From contig NZ_CAMILN010000042.1 of assembly GCF_946222045.1 (NCBI RefSeq), positions 1 through 13,995 on the forward strand: a DNA stretch of 13,995 nt, read 5' to 3'. Origin of the DNA: an uncultured Peptoniphilus sp. GTDB taxonomy: Bacteria; Bacillota; Clostridia; Tissierellales; Peptoniphilaceae. A program made the translations under genes and the position numbers. The notes beneath the pieces are model-generated. The model worked only from the letters and a program-made list of their open reading frames with translations, ran no database searches and was not told where the DNA came from. Of the stretch, positions 7,700 to 12,900 are shown piece after piece; position 1 is the first letter of the stretch, and each line of letters starts with the position of its first letter.

Positions 7700-7939
7700 A
7701 TGACAGACAATAAAAAAGAAAAAGATTTAATAGAAAATTCAACAACTCTTTCTGATGCAAAAAAGGAAGAAATGAAAGCCAACATGGACCAACAAAAGGA
7801 AATTAACCCAGAGGATAGACCAGATTCTGATATCTATGCAAAGACTGAAGGACAAGATCCTGAAACAGGAATCGAAATTCCAACAGACGAAGAAGTTGAA
7901 GAAGCTAAAGAATGGGTTGACGAAGAAAATAGAATGTAA
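7700..7939 (+). CDS. Small acidic protein, possible DUF3787-like C-terminus
   Basis: This 79-aa soluble protein has many more Asp/Glu than Lys/Arg, no cysteine and no membrane segment, so it is probably largely disordered. Its C-terminal part IPTDEEVEEAKEWVDEE resembles from memory the conserved end of the clostridial DUF3787 family (IPS/T..EVE.AKEWVDEN), small proteins of unknown role of which some were reported at the spore surface. The preceding INPEDRPDSD block also looks conserved in type. GGAGGG six bases ahead of the ATG and a strong terminator 5 bp after the stop show a real monocistronic gene. It lies divergent from the exporter operon. Function unknown; the family link is unchecked. 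Confidence 0.75.
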   Translation: MTDNKKEKDLIENSTTLSDAKKEEMKANMDQQKEINPEDRPDSDIYAKTEGQDPETGIEIPTDEEVEEAKEWVDEENRM

Positions 7940-7944
7940 TTTTT

Positions 7945-7969
7945 AGGGCCTAGTGATAGGCCTTTTTTT
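7945..7969 (+). terminator. Intrinsic terminator of the small acidic protein gene
   Basis: AGGGCCTA (7945-7952 including a G-T wobble) pairs with TAGGCCTT (7957-7964) around a GTGA tetraloop. A run of seven T follows. It lies directly before the PAP2 gene, so that gene probably depends on readthrough or an unseen promoter. Confidence 0.9.
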
Positions 7970-7990
7970 GTAAAAATTATGGGAGTTTTT

Positions 7991-8542
7991 ATGGATAGCA
8001 AATTTTTAAACTGGCTCCTTGGAATAAGGAACGATAGCTTAAATAGGTATATGATTGCCATCACCCACCTGGGGACTGGAGGAGCAATTTGGCTTTTTAC
8101 AGTTTATATCCTCTTCTACTTAGGCTTTAGGGTTGAGAGCATAAATGTAATACTTGCCCTAATCTTTAACGGAATAGTCTGCAACCTCTTATTGAAAAAT
8201 ATCCTAAAGAGAAAGAGACCCTCTTGGATATCTAAGGTGGAGCTCCTTATAAAGGATCCCAAAGACTTTTCTTTTCCATCAGGTCACTCTTCATCTTCCT
8301 TTGCCGCAGCCCTAACAATTTATTTTTACTTCAGGGGGATGGGGATTTTCTTTCTTGTGATAGCAGGCCTAATTGCCTTCTCGAGGATCTATCACTTCGT
8401 CCACTATCCCAGCGACGTAATAATTGGGGCAATTATTGGAATAATCATAGCTCTTCTCACAAAAAACTACTACGACAAATTTATACTAGATTTTATGCAG
8501 GTAAATCTTTCCTTTTTATTTGGACCTCTTCCTAAGATCTGA
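7991..8542 (+). CDS. PAP2-family membrane phosphatase
   Basis: This 183-aa protein has about five membrane helices and carries the complete three-part PAP2 signature: K69-x6-R76-P77, P-S-G-H99 (96-99) and S131-R132-x5-H138-x3-D142. His99 and His138 are the expected nucleophile/acid pair. Members remove phosphate from lipid phosphates or pyrophosphates on the outer membrane face, for example undecaprenyl pyrophosphate (BcrC type) or phosphatidate. The exact substrate cannot be read from sequence. Start choice: ATG 7979 is in frame but its own sequence forms the GGGAG ribosome site that serves ATG 7991 at 5 nt spacing. The last 27 bases overlap the convergent tadA gene, with no terminator between them. 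Confidence 0.9.
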   Translation: MDSKFLNWLLGIRNDSLNRYMIAITHLGTGGAIWLFTVYILFYLGFRVESINVILALIFNGIVCNLLLKNILKRKRPSWISKVELLIKDPKDFSFPSGHSSSSFAAALTIYFYFRGMGIFFLVIAGLIAFSRIYHFVHYPSDVIIGAIIGIIIALLTKNYYDKFILDFMQVNLSFLFGPLPKI

Positions 8543-8968
8543 GAAGAAGCTAGAGATTTGGCTTGCACATTCTCTTTCCAAGATACCATACTCATAATTA
8601 ATCCTGTGATTAGTTATGAGTTTTTCTATTTTTTGGTGGGAAACTACAGCACCAAACCTCTTGTTGCGGGCACCAAAATATAAATTTTTGATTCGTGCAT
8701 TTAAAATTGCTCCCACACACATTAGACAGGGTTCAAGAGTGACATAGATGTCACAGCCTTCTAAGTGGTAAGAATTTAAATGTCTTGAGGCCATAGATAT
8801 TGCCATGATCTCTGCGTGGGCTGTGGGGTTTTGTAAATCTTCTTTTTTATTGTAACCATATCCAATTATTTTATTATTTTTAACGACGACACATCCAATG
8901 GGCACGTCATCTGATAAGAGAGACCTGCGGCCATAGCGGATTGCCTCTTTCATAAACTTAATTTCCAT
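8516..8968 (-). CDS. tadA: tRNA-specific adenosine deaminase TadA
   Basis: This 150-aa cytidine/deoxycytidylate deaminase-fold protein deaminates A34 to inosine in tRNA-Arg(ACG). The zinc site is complete: H51-A-E53 in NPTAHAEIMAI and P80-C81-L-M-C84 in TLEPCLMCVGAI. The flanking YFGARNKRFGAVVS block and the start MEIKFMKEAI fit TadA rather than guanine or cytosine deaminases. Length is normal. The gene has no visible Shine-Dalgarno sequence, and a TATAAT sits only six bases before the ATG, suggesting leaderless translation. A second in-frame ATG five codons on has only GGA at distance. The 3' end overlaps the PAP2 gene tail to tail. Confidence 0.93.
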   Translation of the reverse strand: MEIKFMKEAIRYGRRSLLSDDVPIGCVVVKNNKIIGYGYNKKEDLQNPTAHAEIMAISMASRHLNSYHLEGCDIYVTLEPCLMCVGAILNARIKNLYFGARNKRFGAVVSHQKIEKLITNHRINYEYGILERECASQISSFFSDLRKRSK

Positions 8969-8974
8969 AAAAAT

Positions 8975-8983
8975 ATTATATCA
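8975..8983 (-). promoter_or_regulatory. Extended -10 promoter abutting the tadA start codon
   Basis: The minus strand reads TGATATAAT, identical to the element before the 1505-1924 gene. Transcription should begin about seven bases downstream, which is position 8968, the A of the ATG. The -35 region (pyrimidine-rich) has no consensus. Confidence 0.6.
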
Positions 8984-9014
8984 AAATGAAAAAAATAAAG
9001 AAGAAAGTCCTATG

Positions 9015-9044
9015 ATTATTCAAATAAAAGAATATATGAATAAT
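9015..9044. repeat. Inverted repeat ATTATTCA-N14-TGAATAAT upstream of degV
   Basis: Perfect 8-bp arms lie at 9015-9022 and 9037-9044 with centres 22 bp apart, which places both arms on the same DNA face. The right arm lies just upstream of, and partly across, the -35 position of the promoter at 9053-9061. It could be an operator; no regulator in the window is tied to it. Confidence 0.4.
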
Positions 9045-9052
9045 AAACACTG

Positions 9053-9061
9053 TGTTATAAT
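9053..9061 (+). promoter_or_regulatory. Extended -10 promoter, probably for degV
   Basis: TGTTATAAT is a TGn plus perfect TATAAT, without a good -35. It would give a leader of about 150 nt before the degV ATG, much longer than other leaders here. A second TATAAT (9092-9097) and a weak TATACA (9189-9194) offer shorter alternatives. No known riboswitch is recognisable in the leader. Confidence 0.45.
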
Positions 9062-9221
9062 ATGATAAGAAGTAGTCATTAATTTATAAACTATAATCTA
9101 ATAAACATAAGTGACTAGAATAAGTTTTGAAAATAAAGTTTTAAAATACAAGTTGATTATTTATACAGCAAATTACTTTTAATTGAAATATACAGGCTGG
9201 ACTTACAGCAGGGAGGAACAA

Positions 9222-10100
9222 ATGACTTTTAAGATAATATCCGACTCCTCATGTGATTTAGATAAAAAGACATTGGACAATTTAGACTTAGAAATTTTTA
9301 AAATAAATTGTGTAGATGAAGAGGGTCAAGACCTATCTGAAGATATGTCCAATAAGGAAATCTATAAAAAAATGAGAGAAGGATTCTTTTTTAAAACAAG
9401 CCAGATAACTTTCTATGAATACCTAAAGAAGTTTGAAAAGTTTGCAGAAGAAGGCACAGATATTATTTGCCTAACCCTATCCTCAGGCTTAAGTGGGACC
9501 TATCAAAATGCCTGGATGGCAAAAAAAGAAATTGAAGAAAAGTATGACATAAGAGTTGAGATAGTGGACTCACTTGCAGCATCAGTTGGCTTTGGACAAA
9601 TTACTTATTTTGCAGGACTGGCTGCAAAAAATGGTGCTAGTTACGATGAAGTACTAGACCTTCTAAAATTTTTGGTGGAGAAAACTAAGCACATCTTCAC
9701 AGTTTATGACCTAAAATATCTTTATGAAGGTGGAAGAGTCTCCAGGACCAAGGCAAGAATTTCAAACGTCCTAAATATACTTCCCATACTAGAAGTTGAT
9801 GAAGAAGGAAGAATATATTTATCAGAAATAGTTCGTGGAAAGAACAAGTCCTACAAGAAGATGATGGAGATGATGGATGAAAAAACTTCATCTGATGGGT
9901 CAGATAGGGTCTTCCCAGTTTATGCTGACGACATAAAAGTTATTGATCCACTTATAAAAAAATTAGAAGACAGGGGCTATGACAAGTTCCTATCCTTAGA
10001 GGTGGGACATACTATTGCAGCCCACGTGGGACCAGACATATTCGGCCTAGCCTATCTATCAGAAAACATACCAGAAAAATTTAAAAAGTATTTAGATTGA
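9222..10100 (+). CDS. DegV/FakB-family fatty-acid-binding protein
   Basis: This 292-aa cytoplasmic protein is of the DegV fold, which holds a fatty acid in a buried tunnel. FakB members present it to the kinase FakA, which makes acyl-phosphate for phospholipid synthesis. Diagnostic parts are ISDSSCDL (6-13), TSQIT (59-63), TLSSGLSGTYQNA (85-97), VDS (115-117), LKYLYEGGRVSR (164-175) and VGHTIAAHVGPD (261-272). Size is normal. Start choice: a TTG at 9183 extends the frame by 13 residues that do not look like the family, whereas GGGAGG at 9211-9216 precedes ATG 9222 by five bases. It is monocistronic and ends at a clear terminator. Which fatty acid it binds is not evident, and no kinase gene is present here. 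Confidence 0.92.
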   Translation: MTFKIISDSSCDLDKKTLDNLDLEIFKINCVDEEGQDLSEDMSNKEIYKKMREGFFFKTSQITFYEYLKKFEKFAEEGTDIICLTLSSGLSGTYQNAWMAKKEIEEKYDIRVEIVDSLAASVGFGQITYFAGLAAKNGASYDEVLDLLKFLVEKTKHIFTVYDLKYLYEGGRVSRTKARISNVLNILPILEVDEEGRIYLSEIVRGKNKSYKKMMEMMDEKTSSDGSDRVFPVYADDIKVIDPLIKKLEDRGYDKFLSLEVGHTIAAHVGPDIFGLAYLSENIPEKFKKYLD

Positions 10101-10132
10101 TTGATTTTAAAATTAAAAATACACAAAAAATT

Positions 10133-10156
10133 AGGAAGTCACGCGACTTCCTTTTT
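10133..10156. terminator. Intrinsic terminator between degV and the MATE gene
   Basis: AGGAAGTC (10133-10140) and GACTTCCT (10145-10152) form a perfect 8-bp stem with an ACGC loop, and five T follow on the plus strand. The minus strand gives TAATTTTTT, so it may serve the convergent MATE gene too. Confidence 0.88.
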
Positions 10157-10179
10157 AAATGTCTTAAATTTTTATAATC

Positions 10180-11508
10180 TCATGCTTTTTTAATTCTTAG
10201 GGCAGACTTATTTAGCATCTTTCTTAGTGAATAAAGGGCAATAGCAAATACTATTAGTTCTGATACAACTGCCCCAAAGAAGAGGTATCTCACTCCAAAT
10301 AAGTGAACCATTAGATAAATTGAAAGGAAAAGTGAAACTGATCCCCTCAAAATATTTATTATGATGGAATACTTTGGGTCTCCAATGGCAGATGACAAAG
10401 ATGCAATAAATAAATTGTGACCTGCAAATAAAAACATAAGGGCGTAGATTCTCATAGGTCTAATGGAAGATGAAATCATACTCTTGTTTTCCAAGAACAT
10501 ATTGAACTGAGTTTCTGCTCCAAAGTAGGCGATGGCATACATAATCACAGAAATTATAAAGACAAAGATAAAACTCATCCTTATAATCTTTATGGACTTG
10601 TCCCTTTCCTCGGAACCGTGATAATAGGAAAGTAGGGGAAGAGTCCCGTGGCAAACTCCCTGGAAGGTGGAGCTGGCAAAGAGTGACATGTAATTTATGA
10701 CTGCGTAGGCAGAAAGATATTCTGGTGAAAGATACTTTATTATAAATAAGTTAAAGATAAAGACAAAGGTTGCAGTGTTTAGTTCAGAGATAAACTCTCC
10801 AAAACCATAGACAACAGTATTTTTTAAATAATGAAAGACTTCTTTAGCACTCATCTTAATTTTTACAAAGCGAAGGTAACCCTTGGCGGCCCTAAAGTGG
10901 ATAAAAAATATGAGGCAAGACAAAAATTGTGCAATGCCCGTTGCAAGGGCAGCTCCCCTTACTCCCATTTGAAACTTGTGGATTAAGATGTAGTCTAAGA
11001 TTATATTTGTTACACAAGCAGAAACTGCACCAATAATTGCAGTCCTAGGAAAGCCGTCTACTTTTACCAAGACCTCAAAGGCATAGGCAATGATGTAGAA
11101 GGGCGAGAAGAAGACAATTACAGACAAGTAATCGTGAGATAGGTGGAATAGAGTTGAGTCTGCTCCCAAAAATCCTATTATTTGATTCATAAACATTATT
11201 GCAAGGAGGGCAAGCACTACTGAAAAGGCCAGGATAAATAAAATTATAAAGGTAAAGACCTTGTTGGCCTCGTCCTTGTTTCCCTTACCCAGTTCTATTC
11301 CTATAATTGTTTGTGATCCGACACCAGTTATAATTGCAATTGCAAACAAGAAGTTCACATAAGGCACAACTATTGTTACAGCCGATAGCTCTAGCTCGCC
11401 AGCAAAGTTTGCAACGAAGAATCCGTCAACGATTGTGTATATAGAAAAAACCCACATTGCAATAATGGATGGGATTACAAACTTAAAAAATTGTTTATTT
11501 AAACTCAT
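10180..11508 (-). CDS. MATE-family multidrug efflux transporter
   Basis: This 442-aa protein has about twelve membrane helices in two similar halves, the size and pattern of MATE pumps, which expel cationic drugs or other organic molecules in exchange for Na+ or H+. Recognisable pieces are VDGFFVANFAGELELSAVTI in the first half, GVGSQTIIGIELGKG near 62-76, and the second-half counterpart GTLPLLSYYHGSEERDK near 288-304. It looks closer to the MepA/DinF side of the family than to NorM, but that is impression only. GAGG lies six bases before the ATG. It is transcribed divergently from the C26 amidotransferase gene. Substrate unknown. Confidence 0.9.
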   Translation of the reverse strand: MSLNKQFFKFVIPSIIAMWVFSIYTIVDGFFVANFAGELELSAVTIVVPYVNFLFAIAIITGVGSQTIIGIELGKGNKDEANKVFTFIILFILAFSVVLALLAIMFMNQIIGFLGADSTLFHLSHDYLSVIVFFSPFYIIAYAFEVLVKVDGFPRTAIIGAVSACVTNIILDYILIHKFQMGVRGAALATGIAQFLSCLIFFIHFRAAKGYLRFVKIKMSAKEVFHYLKNTVVYGFGEFISELNTATFVFIFNLFIIKYLSPEYLSAYAVINYMSLFASSTFQGVCHGTLPLLSYYHGSEERDKSIKIIRMSFIFVFIISVIMYAIAYFGAETQFNMFLENKSMISSSIRPMRIYALMFLFAGHNLFIASLSSAIGDPKYSIIINILRGSVSLFLSIYLMVHLFGVRYLFFGAVVSELIVFAIALYSLRKMLNKSALRIKKA

Positions 11509-11528
11509 AAAACACCTCTAATCTAGTA

Positions 11529-11557
11529 ATTATATATTAATTAATTTTTTTAGGCAA
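11529..11557 (-). promoter_or_regulatory. Promoter of the MATE gene
   Basis: On the minus strand TTGCCT (11552-11557), a 17-bp spacer and a perfect TATAAT (11529-11534) precede the gene. The start is expected near 11522, leaving a leader of about 14 nt that contains the AGAGG ribosome site. Confidence 0.65.
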
Positions 11558-11581
11558 TAAGCTAGTCAATAACATATTCTA

Positions 11582-11610
11582 TTACAATTTTTATAAGTCT
11601 TTGTTATAAT
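11582..11610 (+). promoter_or_regulatory. Promoter of the C26 amidotransferase gene
   Basis: TGTTATAAT (11602-11610) is an extended -10 with perfect TATAAT. A weak -35 (ATTACA or TTACAA) lies 17-18 bp upstream. The expected start near 11617 gives a 22-nt leader with AGGGAGG at 11626-11632. Confidence 0.65.
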
Positions 11611-11638
11611 GAGTTTAATAAAAAAAGGGAGGAAGATT

Positions 11639-12373
11639 ATGAAACCAATTATAGGAATTTCTGTTAATTCACTTAGGGATATTTCTCAAAATGACGTTGG
11701 ACAAATTGGGGTAGAAGGCCAAGACTGGCAACTAATAGCAGCAGATTATATTAGGGCAGTTGAAAGAAATGGTGGAATCCCAATTTTAATTCCAAACATC
11801 AAAACTATTGAAGACATGAGAACAGTTTTAGATAAGATTGACGGACTTCTTTTATCAGGCGGTCACGACGTAAATCCAAGGACCTATAACGAGAGAAACT
11901 CTGGCAAGGCTGGCAAGTTCGACAACATAAGAGACCACGAAGAAATCTTTATGACAGAATATGCTCTTGAAAAGGACATACCCTTCTTGGGAATATGTAG
12001 GGGACTTCAAATCTTAAACGTGACACTTGGAGGATCTATTCACCAAGATTTACCATCAGCAGGTTTCCCAGCCCATTCTATGAGTAACTCTTTAAGAAAC
12101 GAACCATCCCACGAGCTAAAGGTCCTAGAAGACACTCCACTTTTTGATATCTTTAAAAGAGAAGAAATCTGGACAAACTCCTACCACCACCAAGGCTTAA
12201 ATGAATTGGGAAGGGGACTAAAGAAAGCTGCCCTATCAGAAGAAGGCCTAGTAGAAGCAGTTTACTTAGATGACAAAAAATTTGCCCTTGCAGTCCAATG
12301 GCACCCAGAAATGATGTACGACGACAAGGAAATGAATATGATTTTTGAAAAATTTATTGAAGCTTGCAAGTAA
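11639..12373 (+). CDS. Peptidase C26 / gamma-glutamyl hydrolase-like class I glutamine amidotransferase (PuuD-like)
   Basis: This 244-aa stand-alone glutaminase-fold enzyme probably cleaves a gamma-glutamyl amide bond; the model for the family is gamma-glutamyl-GABA hydrolase in putrescine breakdown. The triad is visible: nucleophile Cys120 in FLGICRGLQILN, then His222 and Glu224 in VQWHPE. LLSGGHDVNP (71-80) and the family motif SYHHQGLN (181-188) distinguish it from GMP synthase or pyrimidine enzymes. Start choice: an ATG at 11609 overlaps the promoter -10, whereas ATG 11639 has AGGGAGG six bases ahead. No polyamine genes lie nearby, so the natural substrate is uncertain. Monocistronic, with a terminator 55 bp after the stop. 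Confidence 0.9.
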   Translation: MKPIIGISVNSLRDISQNDVGQIGVEGQDWQLIAADYIRAVERNGGIPILIPNIKTIEDMRTVLDKIDGLLLSGGHDVNPRTYNERNSGKAGKFDNIRDHEEIFMTEYALEKDIPFLGICRGLQILNVTLGGSIHQDLPSAGFPAHSMSNSLRNEPSHELKVLEDTPLFDIFKREEIWTNSYHHQGLNELGRGLKKAALSEEGLVEAVYLDDKKFALAVQWHPEMMYDDKEMNMIFEKFIEACK

Positions 12374-12427
12374 GTTTATAAATTTTTGAGAAAATTAAGG
12401 GTTTGTTGTAAAAGACCCCTATATAGA

Positions 12428-12463
12428 AAAAAGACGAGGAAACATAAAAATCCTCGTCTTTTT
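12428..12463. terminator. Strong bidirectional intrinsic terminator after the C26 amidotransferase gene
   Basis: A perfect 13-bp stem AAAAAGACGAGGA (12428-12440) pairs with TCCTCGTCTTTTT (12451-12463) around a 10-base AT loop. U-tracts are built into both sides. Confidence 0.92.
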
Positions 12464-12476
12464 GTAATTAGAATAT

Positions 12477-12493
12477 CCCTGGTTAGACCAGGG
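12477..12493. repeat. GC-rich hairpin CCCTGG-TTAGA-CCAGGG
   Basis: A perfect 6-bp GC-rich stem with a 5-base loop stands out in AT-rich surroundings. No U-tract follows on either strand, so it is not a standard terminator. It lies near the possible outer edge of the IS30 remnant. Confidence 0.5.
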
Positions 12494-12533
12494 GTTCAAT
12501 TTAGCTTTAGCGATGAAAAACTAATAAAAAAAG

Positions 12534-12592
12534 ACCTCCATGTTAAAATAAATTGTGGTTTACCAGAACACAAAAATAACAGGAGGTTTTTT
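12534..12592. terminator. Terminator-like long-loop stem
   Basis: ACCTCCATGTTA (12534-12545) pairs with TAACAGGAGGT (12577-12587) with one bulged A. Inside the loop TTGTG (12553-12557) and CACAA (12569-12573) can also pair. T-runs flank it on both strands (TTTTTT after 12586; CTTTTTTT on the minus strand), so it could stop transcription in either direction. Confidence 0.6.
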
Positions 12593-12650
12593 ATTTGTTT
12601 AATACCTCTATCTTATTTCTTTCGTTTAGTGTAAGACGTTTATAGCTCAT
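12591..12650 (-). pseudogene. IS30-family transposase, 5' fragment
   Basis: On the minus strand an ATG at 12650, preceded by CGGAG at 6 nt, opens MSYKRLTLNERNKIEVLNK and then stops. The pattern M-x-Y-x-x-L-T-x-x-E-R-x-x-I-x-x-L is the usual opening of IS30-family transposases, which normally continue through a helix-turn-helix to over 300 residues. Beyond about codon 17 no frame resembles the rest, so the copy is internally deleted rather than merely frameshifted. It cannot make an active enzyme. Confidence 0.7.
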
Positions 12651-12718
12651 ATTGATCTCCGTGTTAGTTTTTGTCGTTATTAACATTTTACACGAAGTTA
12701 GTATGAGTTTTTATTTTT
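12644..12718 (+). terminator. Long G-U-rich hairpin with U-tract, antisense to the transposase start
   Basis: The arms 12644-12664 and 12690-12709 form about 19 pairs in plus-strand RNA, with one bulged C and one C-A mismatch, four of the pairs being G-U. A 25-base loop separates the arms and TTTTTATTTTTT follows the right arm. It works as an intrinsic terminator for plus-strand transcription. The left arm covers the complement of the transposase ribosome site and ATG. Confidence 0.65.
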
Positions 12719-12761
12719 TATTTGTGTCACATTTAATTTTACAACTTATCAAATGAAAAGA

Positions 12762-12783
12762 GAGACTCGAATTAACGAGTCTC
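12762..12783. repeat. Perfect 8-bp stem-loop GAGACTCG-AATTAA-CGAGTCTC
   Basis: A perfect stem with a 6-base loop. On the minus strand TCTTTTC follows it, a weak U-tract, so it may end minus-strand transcription; on the plus strand CCC follows and no termination is expected. It lies just outside the possible IS30 edge. Confidence 0.5.
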
Positions 12784-12900
12784 CCCAATATTTGACATAG
12801 AGCCTTTTTATAAAAGTGATGGGATAATAAATTTTATTTTACTTTAAATATATATAAAATTTACTTTTGAATGCAATAATTTTGCAGAAGGAGTGAAAGG

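Larger units (their letters stand above)
12591..12750 (-). mobile_element. Remnant of an IS30-like insertion sequence (leader end)
   Basis: The fragment includes the transposase start and about 100 bp of leader. Its outer edge GTGTCACATTTAATTTTACAAC (12724-12745, in two parts GTGTCACATTT and AATTTTACAAC) resembles IS30 termini as I remember them. A weakly matching GTTCAATTTAGC at 12494-12505 could be the other end, making an internally deleted element of about 250 bp. No clear target duplication was found. Boundaries are provisional. Confidence 0.5.
12374..12900. other. Non-coding stretch with terminators, hairpins and an IS30 remnant
   Basis: This 527-bp gap has no intact gene. In order it holds a strong bidirectional terminator (12428-12463), a GC-rich hairpin (12477-12493), a second terminator-like stem (12534-12592), the broken IS30 transposase start with an overlapping long hairpin (12591-12718), a possible IS terminus (12724-12750) and a perfect 8-bp stem GAGACTCG/CGAGTCTC (12762-12783). 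The last 110 bp before the YibE/F gene are AT-rich with a ribosome site but no promoter I can defend. Confidence 0.7.

Noticed and set aside
7834..8064. Minus-strand open frame across the small acidic gene and PAP2 start
   Set aside because: It spans the terminator and is antisense to two well-supported genes with their own ribosome sites.
9183..9221. TTG-started extension of the DegV protein
   Set aside because: No ribosome site before it, while GGGAGG inside it serves ATG 9222, where the family normally begins.
12399..12418. Weak stem GGGT...ACCC after the C26 gene, considered as an IS end because it contains GTTGTAAAA, which is also found reversed at 12735-12743
   Set aside because: Only four pairs and no U-tract; the shared 9-base word is short for AT-rich DNA and similarity stops after it, so it does not prove an element edge.
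12477..12510. tRNA-like look of CCAGGGGTTCAATT (T-arm style)
   Set aside because: No acceptor, D or anticodon arms can be completed around it and the T stem does not close.
12386..12634. 82-codon plus-strand open frame between the C26 gene and YibE/F
   Set aside because: It runs through a perfect terminator stem, two other hairpins and the antisense of the IS30 start, has no ribosome site, and its composition does not look like protein.
12595..12645. Short leader-peptide-like frame starting TTG after GGAGG on the plus strand
   Set aside because: It is exactly the antisense of the transposase start, and its GGAGG is the stem of a terminator-like hairpin. No regulated gene follows closely.
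12792..12797. Perfect TTGACA considered as the -35 of the YibE/F gene
   Set aside because: No -10 lies at 16-18 bp; the nearest TATAAA and GATAAT are 11 and 25 bp away.
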